The position numbers were made by a program, and so were the translations under genes. Positions 10,884-21,797 of a stretch of DNA of 64,000 nt are shown here, in pieces. Source of the DNA: Siderastrea radians (taxonomy: Eukaryota > Cnidaria > Anthozoa > Scleractinia > Rhizangiidae); assembly GCA_964017195.1 (NCBI GenBank), contig OZ024894.1, positions 3,107,847-3,171,846 on the forward strand, written 5' to 3'. Each line of letters starts with the position of its first letter. The first letter of the stretch is position 1. The notes under the pieces were generated by a model. The model ran no database searches and was not told the DNA's origin. It saw nothing but the letters and a program-made list of their open reading frames with translations.

Positions 10884-13050
10884 CTGAAGCATACCGTGTT
10901 ATTCCTCAGGGCTATGATTAACATGTGACTAATAAAACCATGAACAGTAAGAATTATCTTGAAATGTTCACTGTGCCATGACCGACCAATCAGGTGTGAA
11001 ATCAATGCAAACCACAAATTTCTTGTATCTGATTGGTTTTCTTTCCCGACATAATAACAGTCCAAAAATAATTCAAGTGTTCAGGGTTTTCATAGTTTTA
11101 CTGTATTAAGAGCCATAATGCCTAACATGTGTTACGGCGGAGTATAGATCAGTGTTATGGATGAACTTATCTTTTGTTGCTATTAATAATTATTTACTCA
11201 AAAAGCAATTGGGTTTCTTTATATGCATATGAACATGTGACTAATAGCTAATTGACAGCCCTTAATTGAAAAGCAAAGTTACCTAAGTAGCTAATGTTGC
11301 CCAAAGCCAAAGGGAACTTGGAGAGAAAACGGCAATTCTGCAGGAATGGGGATTAATGATTATGGAATTCAGAGGACATGGGGGCAAAGTTCTGTCCATG
11401 AATTGAAAGTTTAAATCTGAAAAGGTTCTTACAATAACTTATGTGATACACAACTATTAAAGAACATTATTTAAGTTAAATGCAAGACAAAAGCATCGAA
11501 TCAAGACAATTAATTCAATTCAATGACCCTCTATTTAAATAATACTAAGTCCTCGTGGATTGTGCGGACCGCGTGAGAAATATAACTGAATACAAACATT
11601 TACCAACCAAGAGTAAAAAAAACATACCTGAAATGATGTACGAGCCATAGACGAAGGAAAAGTGGTTCTTCCATATTATTTGCATTGAATTTCCATCAGA
11701 TTGAAAGCCGTTTGCACGTTGGTTTGTCCTATACTAGCTCGCTCGACCGTTAAAAAGATTGTGCTGCCTTCCCGAATGAGCACGAATTGTGGTCAGCGGA
11801 CGTTTACTACTTAGTGTACACGAACGCTAAAAATAACATGCCCTGAAAAAACAGCGTTTTTGCAGTTCTGTGTTGTTTTCACGTAATTTAGAGATTTTCC
11901 ATGAAAATGCTAACTAAATTCGCTGAGGAAACGGTCGATTATTTAACTTGGTAAGGTTAGTTCGCATCGCAATGTACCAGCAGAGGCCAGTAGAACGAAA
12001 TTCAAAGGGTGTAGCACCTACGTTCGCATGAAATACCTCTGACAAACAGGTTTTAGTGGAAATTCAAAAGGAAAAAACCGTACTTAAAGAGATTCTCGTC
12101 TGTGTGTTAAAACAAAAAAAAAAAAAAACGAATAATGTAGACTCCTGTTCGCGAGAAGGGCTAGTTTTGTAGCGTTTTTGTATCACGCTCAATTTCTTTT
12201 GTTTTTGCTTATCCACAATCCTCTTCTAAGCAGTACCGGTACCGGGCAATGTTTTTGTTACGCCCACTTCAAACTGGCGGCCGAAAAACGTCTTTAAAGA
12301 AAAACAATCTGTCTTCAAAATTCACAGATTAGTTGGATTTAAATCAATTCTCTGTTGCTTCTCTCAACTGGCACTACCGAAATGTTAGTTTTTAATAATT
12401 AACCAAATATTCGTCTACACACAAACTGCGACTTGTTGCTGAAGCCAAACAGTAAAACAGTGCTTAATTTTAAACATGTGAATAGGTTGTTCAAGACAAT
12501 GAAAAACGCAGATGTCCCCCATCTTGAAGTGGGTGTTAAAAACTTAGCTTTGGGTGGGGGGAGGGGGGGTGGGGAGGAACCCCTAAAATCTCGGTGGGCG
12601 ATGTGCGGCAAATGTCTTGAAACAATTACACTATTTCGGAGCACAATATGTGATTTTGTTTTACCCTGTTTCAGGCCTGACCCAAAATCTAACGCCCCTT
12701 ATCAAAACTGTCCCAAAAAGGATCGCAACTACCTAGGAACTGCTTCAATTTACGTAAGACGTTTGAGAAGGGCTTCAAATCCTCTATATTAATCAAAAGA
12801 CCATTCTCAAGGGATGAAAATAGTAAAAAGTAGCTTCGTCTAAAGACCATACCCAATTCCAGACCATAACTCGAAAACTTTACCCTAATTCAGACCAAAA
12901 CGACACAAAAATCATTACCTTTGAGGCCGCCCACTCCTATCTGGCTTTTATGTAGAAGGTTTTTGCAGTCTCCCTTTTTTGTTTTCATGTCGTTTACAAG
13001 GTTTAGGCAATCTCTCTGTTTTACTTTCTTTCTACAATCTCCCTTTTTTA
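10884..13050. other. Non-coding interior, no gene seen
   Basis: No domain, RNA gene or clear element is visible over these 2.1 kb. Noted only: A-tracts near 12110 and a G-rich tract at 12550-12575. Confidence 0.5.
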
Positions 13051-13054
13051 CATT

Positions 13055-13330
13055 TGTGGGGAGCAAGGTTGGTGTAGCAGTGGGAGCACTTGCCTCCCAC
13101 CTCTGTGACCCGGGTTCGGTTCCAGTGGTTGGCACGTGGGTTGAGTTTGTTGTTGGTTCTGTCCTTGCTCCGAGGGGTTTTTTTAGAGTTCTCCAAATTT
13201 TTTCCCTCCACAAAAACCAACACTTCCAAATTCCAATTCAACCTGGACGTCAAGTGTTTACACATGATGTGTGGTCCTCACACCACGACGCTAAATTTGA
13301 TTTACCTTTTTTTTTACTTCAAATGTTAGA
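13055..13330 (+). mobile_element. tRNA-derived SINE
   Basis: The tRNA-like head has an A box (TGGTGTAGCAGTGG, 13070-13083) and a B box (GGGTTCGGTTCC, 13112-13123), the RNA polymerase III internal promoter. No acceptor stem closes around them, so it is not a functional tRNA gene. A tRNA-unrelated body follows, ending at a T-rich tail near 13310. Confidence 0.75.
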
Positions 13331-13339
13331 TACATATAC

Positions 13340-13650
13340 AGGGTATAGAACAGCCCTATATTTCTCATTTACATGTTCTTTACGTGTTTTTTTAAAAAAA
13401 AATTTACAGGATATTTACAAAGAAGATACTGTAAATTTGTTCCCCAAAATTTACATGTTATTTACATGGTTCTTTAAGTTATAAGGGTTAAAGGGGACCA
13501 CGTAAATCCATTTTTACAACAAATTTACAGCGTCTCCTTAACGTGTAAAAAAGCATGCAAATTCAATTTACAAAATGCCAACATGTAAATGTAAATTTAC
13601 AAAACATGTAAATTAGGATTTGCATGTTGTAAATTACGATTTACATGTGC
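13340..13650. repeat. Right subterminal region with dispersed ATTTACATG motifs
   Basis: This holds about a dozen TTTACATG, TTTACAGG and CATGTAAAT motifs in both orientations, in a looser pattern than the left array. It completes the asymmetric subterminal architecture of the 11.28-kb element. Confidence 0.7.
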
Positions 13651-13675
13651 ATGTAAATTTTCAACTTTTCCAGTG
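13651..13675 (-). repeat. Right terminal inverted repeat of the 11.28-kb element
   Basis: It ends CTTTTCCAGTG and is the exact reverse complement of 2396-2420. The next base, 13676, is env again. Confidence 0.93.
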
Positions 13676-13920
13676 TTACTCATAGAGAAACGTAGCCCAA
13701 ACTGCGTAAAATTCAGAATTGTGCGGATGTTTACAAGCTTAGTGTCATCATAAAAGGTAAGTGGTTTAGGGGAATGACCAATCAACAACGAAGCAGGATA
13801 GAACGAGACTCTCTGAGTTAACGAATCAAATTTCTGCGAATGTGTGACAGAAAACGTAACATAAACAATCATAAATGTCAGAAGGTAGCGTAATAGTTGA
13901 GTTTTGACGTCGGAATCCAT
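13676..13920 (-). pseudogene. env: env, N-terminal part with signal peptide, cut by a transposon
   Basis: ATG at 13920-13918 starts about 81 codons before the insertion junction at 13675. Residues 9-28 are hydrophobic (LLRYLLTFMIVYVTFSVTHS), a good signal peptide, followed by an ectodomain-like stretch with an N-glycosylation site. It starts about 100 nt after the integrase stop, as expected for an env read from a spliced message in errantivirus-like elements. The reading frame runs into transposon DNA for another 26 codons before a stop, so only a truncated product could form. The remainder is at 2395-488. Confidence 0.72.
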
Positions 13921-14022
13921 CTACTGAAAACCTTCTACAACAAATTTCTCGGAAAAACAATCTTGACTCCTAGAACAACAACAACAGCAAAAAGTAAACT
14001 TACTTAAAGAAAGAGAACTATG

Positions 14023-15176
14023 TTATGACTGGTTAAAAACGTCAAAAAGGCGTCTATCTAAAATATTCTCTTCTGGTTCCCATGTGGCCTGGTTTTTAGG
14101 ATAACCAGCCCACTTAACGAGATATTGATTTTTTCCATCAACAATGCGATGCTTCAGAATTTTCTCGGCGGCAAAAACTGTTTCATTATCAATCACATTT
14201 GGCTGTGACCCTGCATCTGACTCAAGGAAAGGTGTATTTGGGAGCACATCTTTTGAAAGATTAGAAGGTCCCCCCTCATCCTGAGATTCCTCAGCAAAAC
14301 TATTCTCCGGAATGTCTGACTCATCAAGATCTGGGCAGTCAGGATCAACAAACAACGGAGGGTCGATTGGTCTCAAGCTAGGATCAACAAAAGGTTTCAT
14401 TCTGTTGGCATGTACTGCAAAAGTAACTTTCTTATTGGTATCCGTACGTAACCGAAAATGAACCGGAGAAGACTTCTCAACAATCCTATACGGTCCCAAC
14501 CAATTGTGTAACAACTTCTTAGAAAGCCCCTTCTTAGTTCTAGGAGTGTAAACCCAAACTTTTTGACCAACTTCAAACTGAGGATCTTTTGCATTACGAT
14601 CATAATAATCTTTCATATTTTGCTGAGCGCGTTGCAAGTTTTCCCTTGCTAAATTCTGAGCTAATTCTACATTTTCAACTATGCGTTTACGATACTCAAG
14701 CGCAGAAGTAGTGAGATTTTCATCTGCAGGGCTCAATAATTTGACATCTAACGGTAAACGGCATTCTCGACCATATAAACAATAGAAAGGGGTGTCTCCA
14801 ATCGCTTCGCATACTGAAGTTCTATGCGCGAAAAGGATGAGAGGAACAAACTCATCCCAGTCCTTCTGATTACGTGCAACGTACATTGAAAGCGACTGGC
14901 AAAGAGTAGAGTTAAACCTTTCTACAAGCCCATCTGTCTGTGGATGATAACTAGAGGTGTTAACCTTGTGAATCTGAAAAATCTTGCACACTTCCGCTAC
15001 TAATTTGGACAAAAAGTTAGTTCCTCGATCAGAAAGTAAGGTTTTAGGAGCACCGTGTCTTGCAATGATCTCGTTAACTAAAAGACGAGCAACAACACTA
15101 GCCTCCGCGCTGGGAACAGGAAAAGACTCACACCAGCGAGTCAAATAATCGCAAAAAGTAATTAAATAACGATTTC
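14023..15176 (-). CDS. pol: Integrase core, C-terminal domain and chromodomain (pol 3' part)
   Basis: This frame continues integrase after a frameshift near 15177. It carries the second catalytic Asp (LSDRGTNF) and the catalytic Glu ([12 protein letters not shown]) of the DDE core. A GPY/F-like C-terminal module ([14 protein letters not shown]) follows, then an acidic linker, then a canonical chromodomain over the last 50 residues ([20 protein letters not shown], then TWEPEENI). The chromodomain aromatic cage residues (Y, W, W) are present. Chromodomains steer integration of chromoviruses to methylated-histone heterochromatin. Stop at 14023-14025; env begins about 100 nt further on. Confidence 0.9.
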
Positions 15177-17756
15177 CGGGCCCAACACATCGACGCTTAC
15201 TCTTTCAAATGCGTTGCCTACTGGTATTGGAAGTAATGGAGCTTTGTTAGAATTTCTCGGCGTTTTCCTAATAGAACAATCCGTGCAAGATTTACACCAA
15301 TGCTCCACATCTTTAAACATTCCTTTCCACCAATACCTTTGCTTGACCTTATTGAAGGTCTTGTGCACCCCGAAATGACCACCTGAGACGTGATCGTGGG
15401 CATTAGATAAAACCTCAAATTTCATACTTTGTGGTATAACCAACTGTGAGAAACCATCACGAGCGCTACGCTTGTTGCTGCGATCCAAGTGATTAAGTAA
15501 ACCATCTTTATCCAGATAAAAATTCTCACTTGTAAGTAAAATCTTACGTGCAGATTTATCATCAGGTGGTAAAACATCACCTTCTAGAAAGTCAATAATC
15601 TCATTAAGCTCGATATCACGCCTCTGTAACTCTCGAGTTTTCGCCACTTGTGGCTCCTCCTTTTGGAGTGAACTCAACCCACAGGATTCATACGGACGTC
15701 TAGATAAGCTATCAGCGTTACTGTGTATTCTTCCCGGACGGTGAACAATATCGAAATCATACTGTTGAAGGAGTAAAGACCATCTAGCAAGGCGCCCTGT
15801 TGCATCTTTAACATTCATTAGCCAACGTAGCGAACTATGATCAGTAACTACAGTAAATTTGCGATCATGCAAATAAGGCTGAAACTTTCGCACCCCTTCG
15901 ATTAACGCCAAAGCTTCTTTTTCAGTGGTACTATAGTTCTTCTCTGCTTGATTCAGGCCACGGCCGTTGTATGCTATAACTACTTCTTTCCCTTGTTGTA
16001 TCTGAGCTAAGGTGAACCCAATCCCTGTGGAACTAGCATCAACGAACAGCAGAAAAGGCTCTTTAAAATCAGGATAGGCCAAAACAGGAGCGGAAACCAG
16101 AGCGCGCTTCAACTTGTCAAAAGCATTTGCACAGTCCTTGGTCCAAAGAAATGAAACGCCCTTCCTAGTCAATGCATTTAAAGGACTTGCAATATGTGCG
16201 AAACCCTTAATAAAACGCCTATAGTAGTTTGCAAGACCCAAGAAATTTCTCAGTTCCTTTAGATTGGTGGGGGTAGGGAACTCTTGAACAACCCGAATCT
16301 TATCTGGATTGGGACTAACAGGGGTTACAACGTGACCCAGATAATCCACTTTCTGCTTAACAAAACTACATTTGCCTGGATTTAATTTGACATTTGCTTC
16401 TCTCAACCTTCGGAAAACCTCTTCCAAATGAACAAGATGATCCTCAATTGATTTAGAAAATATGATCAAGTCATCAATATAAATCAATACAAACCGATAT
16501 TCTAATCCCCTTAAAATATGCCCCATAAGCCTCTGAAAAATAGCTCCAGAATTGGTAAGCCCAAATGGCATAACTAGAAATTCATAAAGTCCATTATGAG
16601 TCACAAAAGCAGTCTTTTCACGAGCAGAGGGATGGAGCTCAATTTGCCAATAACCAGATTTCATGTCCAGAGTTGTAAAATACTGCGTGCCACTCAAAGC
16701 ATCTAAGGTATCCGAAACCAAAGGCATAGGAAAGCTGTCCTTTCTCGTGACTTGGTTAATGGCGCGAAAATCCACACAAAATCTAAATTGACCATTTTTC
16801 TTCTTCACCAAAACAACTGGACTACTCCAAGGAGACACAGATTCTTGAATTATACCCTTTTCAAACATGTTGTTCACTTGACGGTCAATTTCTTGTTTGG
16901 TTTCAGGCGAGGTACGGTAAGGCCTTTGCTTAATTGGAGCAGCATCCCCTGTTTCAATAACATGTTGAACTAAAGATGTTCTACCCAACTGATCATCAAA
17001 AAAAGCGAATACATCGCGATATTTCTCAAACAAATTCTGAAACTTGATTCTATCATCATCAGATACAGGACTATCTAATAAATCAGGTAATTCGGAGTAA
17101 TCATTTTGTTCAACTTGGCGATCAGTAGCCTTGGGAGAAAAGGGTTCCCCTACTTGTTCTGTCGCATTTAGCTCAAAGGTTGCAATGTTTTGATCCACCT
17201 CCTCAAAATCAGCCAACTTAGTCCTACAGTAAATTTTAACTGGTTGGGAGGAAGGATTAACCATCCTTACAGGGATTGTGCCATCTTCTGCAACCCTAAC
17301 AAGCTCTGATGCTCCAAAAACAGAATATCGGTGAGACAAATCAGACCTAGGAGCAACCATACCATGAATTCCAACCTCTCTTGGTAACGAGTTCAGTTTT
17401 CCTGACACCAAGATTTCTGACTGAGGTGGAATAATATAAGTACGTGAGGCATGCACCGAAGTAATGAAAGTTTCACGTGGGTTTACACTATCATCAAAAG
17501 AATCATTCAATTGGACACTCCCAAAAGGCAATGGATCCTCAGGAGAAAACCTAACTACTCCATTCTCGAAATCAATTTTAAAAGACAATTTCTGTAGAAA
17601 GTCTCTTCCAATAATCACATCATAGGCTAAATCTTCAATAATGTGGGCCTCAAAAGGAAAGACCCGAGAATCAATAACGAACTTAAACAATGTTTTTCCC
17701 AAGGTAGATAAACGACAGCCATTCACTGAAGTCACAGTTTCTAAACTAGGCTTATC
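15162..17756 (-). CDS. pol: Protease end, reverse transcriptase, RNase H and integrase N-terminus (pol)
   Basis: About 865 codons. It opens with the second half of a retropepsin (VIIGRDFL), separated from the first half by an in-frame TAA at 17759-17757. Reverse transcriptase follows, with the active site YIDD ([13 protein letters not shown]) near residue 425. RNase H follows with [22 protein letters not shown] and VVTDHSSL. The integrase HHCC zinc domain is next (HVSGGHFG then CKSCTDC), then the first catalytic Asp (SVDVLGP). The frame ends at a premature TAA (15164-15162) caused by a one-base shift near 15177; integrase resumes in another frame. RT and RNase H look intact, so the inactivation is probably fairly recent. 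Confidence 0.92.
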   Translation of the reverse strand, partial: DKPSLETVTSVNGCRLSTLGKTLFKFVIDSRVFPFEAHIIEDLAYDVIIGRDFLQKLSFKIDFENGVVRFSPEDPLPFGSVQLNDSFDDSVNPRETFITSVHASRTYIIPPQSEILVSGKLNSLPREVGIHGMVAPRSDLSHRYSVFGASELVRVAEDGTIPVRMVNPSSQPVKIYCRTKLADFEEVDQNIATFELNATEQVGEPFSPKATDRQVEQNDYSELPDLLDSPVSDDDRIKFQNLFEKYRDVFAFFDDQLGRTSLVQHVIETGDAAPIKQRPYRTSPETKQEIDRQVNNMFEKGIIQESVSPWSSPVVLVKKKNGQFRFCVDFRAINQVTRKDSFPMPLVSDTLDALSGTQYFTTLDMKSGYWQIELHPSAREKTAFVTHNGLYEFLVMPFGLTNSGAIFQRLMGHILRGLEYRFVLIYIDDLIIFSKSIEDHLVHLEEVFRRLREANVKLNPGKCSFVKQKVDYLGHVVTPVSPNPDKIRVVQEFPTPTNLKELRNFLGLANYYRRFIKGFAHIASPLNALTRKGVSFLWTKDCANAFDKLKRALVSAPVLAYPDFKEPFLLFVDASSTGIGFTLAQIQQGKEVVIAYNGRGLNQAEKNYSTTEKEALALIEGVRKFQPYLHDRKFTVVTDHSSLRWLMNVKDATGRLARWSLLLQQYDFDIVHRPGRIHSNADSLSRRPYESCGLSSLQKEEPQVAKTRELQRRDIELNEIIDFLEGDVLPPDDKSARKILLTSENFYLDKDGLLNHLDRSNKRSARDGFSQLVIPQSMKFEVLSNAHDHVSGGHFGVHKTFNKVKQRYWWKGMFKDVEHWCKSCTDCSIRKTPRNSNKAPLLPIPVGNAFERVSVDVLGPEIVI

Positions 17757-18697
17757 TTAATTTGGGTAAGCGTGACGTAAACAATCCTGCCACACTTTAG
17801 CACTTATCGCCGTGACAGCAGCCCCTGAATCCAACAAGCAATGAAAACTAGGACCTTCTATACTAACCGTCAAGGACGATGTACCAGCTACAAAAGGAAA
17901 ACAAATACTATTGACTGTTTCTAGCTTCGAATCAGTACCAAAACCTGATGAGCGATCTACAAAGGAATCACTAGAAGAAGTTGCGTTACACCTGTGTTCC
18001 TTTCGTACTTCACTATAAACATTGTCTGTATCACCAACAACCGATGAACTCGGTGACACTTTGTCAAAGCTTAAAGGCACATTGTGATCCTTGATCTTAC
18101 TAAGCACAACATCAATAACATGAACATTGGCCTTTTCAAAACGTAACTTGTTCCCCTCAGCGGCAATAAGGTTAAAATCCTGAGGTTTTTCTTCTTTTGA
18201 TCCCCCACAAAAATACTCCGGCAACTTATTTTCAATAGAGGAAACATAAAAATATGGCGAGTTAGTACCGGAATAACAACAGTCTTTCATATTTTGGTTA
18301 GTTGATGGTCCCTTGATAACATTCACAATGTTTACTAAAACTCCCTCAAATAACTCGAGCACCTTAATAACGATAGCAAAAACAAGAGTTAAAATAACAA
18401 CAATATTACTCTCGAGACAAGTGCTTTGTTTTGGTAGACTACTTCTTTGACGTAATTCAGACGACACAAATGCTTCGGAAGATTCAGAAGATTGTTTTGG
18501 CGAAACTTGAACACTATCTTAACTAACAACAGTTTGGTCTAAACCATTTTCTATATCTCGAGAAACCACGCCAAGCCGCGCTTCACTGAAAGCACATTTA
18601 TCAGCTTCGCGCGATCCTGTCGGTAAATCTCTTTTCTGCTCTACAATTTCAGAAGCCCCCATCACGAGTTCATTTTGCAACGAGACAGGGGCACTCT
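17757..18697 (-). CDS. pol: pol N-terminal linker and first half of aspartic protease
   Basis: The pol frame is the -1 frame relative to gag and runs from the GGGAAAC site. It holds about 230 residues of poorly conserved linker and ends in LDSGAAVTAIS, the catalytic DSG motif of a retropepsin. Two in-frame TAA codons interrupt it, at 18521-18519 and 17759-17757; the second lies inside the protease. Both are in frame with RT downstream, so they look like point mutations. A protein reading from the internal start would still have the catalytic DSG but not the conserved GRD segment, so the protease of this copy should be dead. Confidence 0.8.
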
Positions 18698-20188
18698 TCA
18701 GTTTCCCTGCTTAGATTCCCAATTAGAACTACTTTGACCTCTTTGGTGATAAGTGTTTTGTCTTCCACCCCCACGACGAGGTACCCTGGGATCCGGTCTC
18801 GAACGACAAAAATAGTATGTGTGACCTTTTCCACCACAATAATTACAAATGGCGTCACCAAAACGGGAACGAAAACTCCTCTGTTGAAAAGACTGGCTAT
18901 TATTACGCTGATTATACCTATTGGGCCTAGAAGACGAATTTCCCATGAGTTCTCGAACTTCTTTCCTAACGATTTGCTTCATTTCAGACTTGTTGACATA
19001 AGGCTCTGTTTGACCCACAGCACTAATTGTTTTTTCTTTGGCTGCTTTTGACAGCTCCTCCAAAATTTGAGCCGAAACTTGCTTAGGGTCAAATGCTGCG
19101 TGCTTAACTGAATTGGCCAACACTGATTCTTTTAATTTGGCGAAATTTTCTGCTGCCTCCAAATTTTCAGGCTGTTGTAGCACAACATATTCGCGAATTT
19201 CGGGCAGAAGCCCTTGCACAAAATAGTGAGTCCACTCACTCCTAGGTAAATTTAACCTTGCGCAATGTGACCGGAGACTGTATGAAAAATCAGCAACAGT
19301 TTCTTTTTCTAACTGACGGCGTTCGCCAAGCGCCTGCCTTACGCGCCATTCACTAGCTCCAGAAGCAAAATGCTTAATCAACTCTGCTGATAATTGGTCA
19401 AAAGTCATCTCATCTGGTGTTGGTAAAGTTTTAAACCACGCACTGGCGTGACCCTTCAAATAAAGTGGAAACCCTAATGCTAAGTTCACTTCATTCCAGC
19501 CATTTAATCGACCGGCTCTCTTATAGTTCCTGATAAACTCATGAACATCTTCACACTCATCCCCTCTAAAGATAGGAAACGTAACAGATGATTTGACAAT
19601 AGGATTAGCACTAGGCTGTGAAGTGAGAGCTGTACGCAATGTTTGCTGCATTGCCGTACACAACTGATCAATTTGATTTGGTCGTACTTGACCCTGTACA
19701 TTGGTGCTATCTGAAGCCACTTGACTTTGCATATTTACGTTATCGGATGCAACCAAAGAAAAACGATCAACGCTATCAAGGCTAGAGTTACTAGACAAAG
19801 AACTGTGCTCGATGTTTTCGTTTTCGTGAACAACCTCAGCACTTTGCGACCTACGCTCTACGTTTTCATAAATTACGTCTTCTTCCGAATCAGAACTATG
19901 ATCACCTGAGCACCAAGAAAATTCTGAGCCTTCACTTGGGGTGGGAATTACACTTAAGGCTTGTGCTTGTGCTTCAGCCCGTGGTGAAGTTAATGACCTA
20001 AGAAAAGAGCGAAACAGTGGCCTCCTAAACTCTGAAACGGGCGGTGGCGGGGCAGGCCATTCATTTGAACCAACAGACCCAGCTAAATTTTCCTGGCTGG
20101 AAGCCCGTTCGGCCAGGGCTCGCGCCCTTTGCCTAGTAATCAGGATTACGAGTTGACGAACTAGCACAAACCAAGTTTCCCAAAACAA
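18698..20188 (-). CDS. gag: Gag polyprotein with CCHC zinc knuckle
   Basis: About 496 codons. Residues ~205-360 match a retrotransposon Gag capsid domain (FRGDECEDVHEFI, WFKTLP, ELIKHFASG, VADFSYSLRSHCARL). Residues 448-461 form a CCHC zinc knuckle (CNYCGGKGHTYYFC) in an Arg/Gly-rich nucleocapsid tail. An acidic Ser-rich linker precedes the capsid domain. The frame opens with non-ATG codons, and the nearest upstream ATG is in another frame, so the true start is uncertain and may be mutated. The TGA stop at 18700-18698 directly follows the slippery site that leads into pol. Confidence 0.9.
   Translation of the reverse strand: MFWETWFVLVRQLVILITRQRARALAERASSQENLAGSVGSNEWPAPPPPVSEFRRPLFRSFLRSLTSPRAEAQAQALSVIPTPSEGSEFSWCSGDHSSDSEEDVIYENVERRSQSAEVVHENENIEHSSLSSNSSLDSVDRFSLVASDNVNMQSQVASDSTNVQGQVRPNQIDQLCTAMQQTLRTALTSQPSANPIVKSSVTFPIFRGDECEDVHEFIRNYKRAGRLNGWNEVNLALGFPLYLKGHASAWFKTLPTPDEMTFDQLSAELIKHFASGASEWRVRQALGERRQLEKETVADFSYSLRSHCARLNLPRSEWTHYFVQGLLPEIREYVVLQQPENLEAAENFAKLKESVLANSVKHAAFDPKQVSAQILEELSKAAKEKTISAVGQTEPYVNKSEMKQIVRKEVRELMGNSSSRPNRYNQRNNSQSFQQRSFRSRFGDAICNYCGGKGHTYYFCRSRPDPRVPRRGGGRQNTYHQRGQSSSNWESKQGN
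18701..18707 (-). promoter_or_regulatory. Programmed -1 frameshift heptamer GGGAAAC at the gag/pol junction
   Basis: Read on the minus strand, the last gag codons are CAG GGA AAC then TGA. The heptamer G GGA AAC is in the correct phase for tandem -1 slippage. After the slip the frame continues as CTG AAG AGT GCC, exactly the frame of the protease and RT (same codon phase at 18701, 18521, 17759 and 17735). GGGAAAC is an established retroviral slippery site. I did not model a downstream pseudoknot. Confidence 0.8.
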
Positions 20189-20200
20189 AATTCATGAAGG

Positions 20201-20910
20201 CGAGAAATTGTAAAAACACTAACAACAAATCCAGTTTTGAAATTGACTCGTTGCCATAGTAAAAAAGTCTAAAGAAAATCTACTAATCTGAACAACTACA
20301 GACAACAAGCTACGCTCACAAATGCTCCATTGAATGGCTAGAGAGATACACTAACGAACTAGGCTAGCTTGCAACAGAAAGGCATGCGAAAAAGGACAAA
20401 GTTCCACTTACAGTTGAAGTGCAGCTTCAAAATTCTCCACCAAGATATGTTGATGACTGACTCGCTTGATAAATACGAAGAGGTACCAAGACTCTGCTAG
20501 GCAAGCTTCTTTATTACAACGTCTTGAGTTTCCGTACTTTTCCACCGATTCTAACTAACTACCAGCTACAATCAAGCTTCTTTTATGCCAAAATTGTAGA
20601 CATGTTTGGGTTAGCTGACCGTGGGAACTTTTGCTTCTCTTCCTGTTGCTCAATACAGTGTCTGAAACACACCTATATGTTCGATAATGACAAGTGGAAG
20701 ACAACCAATAAAAGCTGGATGATAAAACTACAGCCTCAACTATAAACCCAAACAGGAATCTTCATGTAGGTAAAATCCAAGGTCAGCTCTCATTCTCAAG
20801 CATGCCTACTTTAAGATACCACACCTGAATTCAACAAATCCTTTCAGTACACAGTACAACTCAAAAACTAAGGAAATGCCCCTGTGGGCTATCCTAAACC
20901 GAATGACCTT
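20201..20910. other. Leader/LTR side of the retroelement and junction to the Penelope-like element
   Basis: No genes. The 5' LTR and primer-binding site of the retroelement should lie here, but without the partner LTR I cannot mark their limits. Confidence 0.4.
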
Positions 20911-20914
20911 AAAC

Positions 20915-21797
20915 TACCAACAAACTGTAAACAAGAAATACTTTTAAGCATAAACCCTTAATTGGAACTAGTAAAAACGTTCTAATAAAAATGATTCTTT
21001 TTAAACTTCCTAACATTTCTTTGATTTTGCAGTGGTAATCAGTTTTGCCCGACGCTAAAATGTCAAAATGATCCCACTTGATATTGTGTCCGGTGGTTTT
21101 GACATGGTCTGCAATGGCCGCACGTGTGGTCATTTTTAACGATGGCCTTGAAGTGTTCAGTTTTTCTATCATGATCATGAAGTCGTCGTTTTGTTTTACC
21201 GATGTAGAAATCATTGCAATCCCAGCAACTGGCTTTGTAAATTACTTTAGATTTTTGAGAACGATTCGAGCGGTCCTTGTATGGAAAGAAAGATTTGATG
21301 CGGCAATTATTTTGAAAAATTATCTTGAGGTTGACAAAAGAGTAGAAATTGTATACACAAGATTTCAGGCGTTGAGAGATTTGGTTACTCTGCAGACCTA
21401 CAACAGGTAAGGTAAAAGAATATTGATACCTTTGTTAGGAACCGTGGAGACAGGGCTCCTTGGCTTGTTTCTGTTCCTGTTTAGAACATCGTTAACGTTG
21501 TAGGTGATTATCCCTTGGGGGTAACCATTTTGAAGCAGAAGCTTTCGAAGATCGCCAAGAGCGGATTGCAGCAAGGAAGCAAAGGAGCAAATTCGGTAGC
21601 AACGATAAGTGAGAGTGCGTATGAGATTTATTTTGTACTTGCGCGGGGGGCAGCGTATCACGAGGATGTCTAAAAATGGAATCTCATTGTCCTGTTCAAA
21701 TTCAATGGTAAATTTGATACTGTTGTGACGACTGTTTAAATACTGCAAGAACCCATTAGCAGTGTCTTTGTTTTCAAACATGGTGAAAGTGTCATCA
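20915..21797 (-). pseudogene. Penelope-like element, 3' part: RT end and GIY-YIG endonuclease
   Basis: This is the minus-strand continuation of the RT at 23378-24560 after the inserted element. FTMFENKDTANGFLQYLNSR and EIPFLDILV are the segment after the RT active site typical of Penelope-like elements. Then comes the linker, and a frameshifted GIY-YIG nuclease (segments DHVKTTGHNIKWDHFDIL and GKTDYHCKIKE). The extreme C-terminus differs from the intact-looking copy at 24635-25056. Several frames are needed, so it is dead. Confidence 0.8.

Larger units (their letters stand above)
2396..13675. mobile_element. 11.28-kb CACTG-ended DNA transposon (CACTA/EnSpm-like), non-autonomous
   Basis: The two ends are a perfect 25-bp inverted repeat, 2396-2420 and 13651-13675, beginning CACTGGAAAAGTTGAAAATT. 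The insertion lies inside env, which fixes both borders to the base. Both ends carry many subterminal GTAAAT/ATTTAC motifs. CACTG ends with subterminal repeats are typical of CACTA/EnSpm. The flanks agree only partly as a target duplication: plus-strand ATA on the left and TTA on the right; a 2-bp duplication would keep env in phase. The interior holds repeats, MITEs and a SINE but no recognisable transposase, so it would depend on a partner element. Confidence 0.82.
1..20200 (-). mobile_element. Ty3/Gypsy-type LTR retroelement with chromodomain integrase and env, interrupted
   Basis: Minus-strand order is gag (20188-18698), protease-RT-RNase H-integrase (18697-14023), env (13920-13676 and 2395-488) and a further ORF (439-1). 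PR-RT-RH-IN order and the integrase motifs place it in Ty3/Gypsy; env makes it an endogenous-retrovirus-like element. Without the 11.28-kb insertion the visible part is about 8.9 kb. Pol has two in-frame stops and one frameshift, so this copy is probably inactive. The right limit is approximate. I could not identify the 5' LTR right of gag because its partner lies outside the window. A chromodomain integrase together with env is an unusual pairing, since chromodomain elements mostly lack env. Confidence 0.85.

Noticed and set aside
13055..13130. Possible tRNA gene from A and B boxes
   Set aside because: No acceptor stem or anticodon arm fits, and the sequence continues into a SINE body.
20201..20910. 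5' LTR and primer-binding site of the retroelement
   Set aside because: Several TGG-starting stretches exist, but none with a clear LTR end, and the partner LTR is outside the window.
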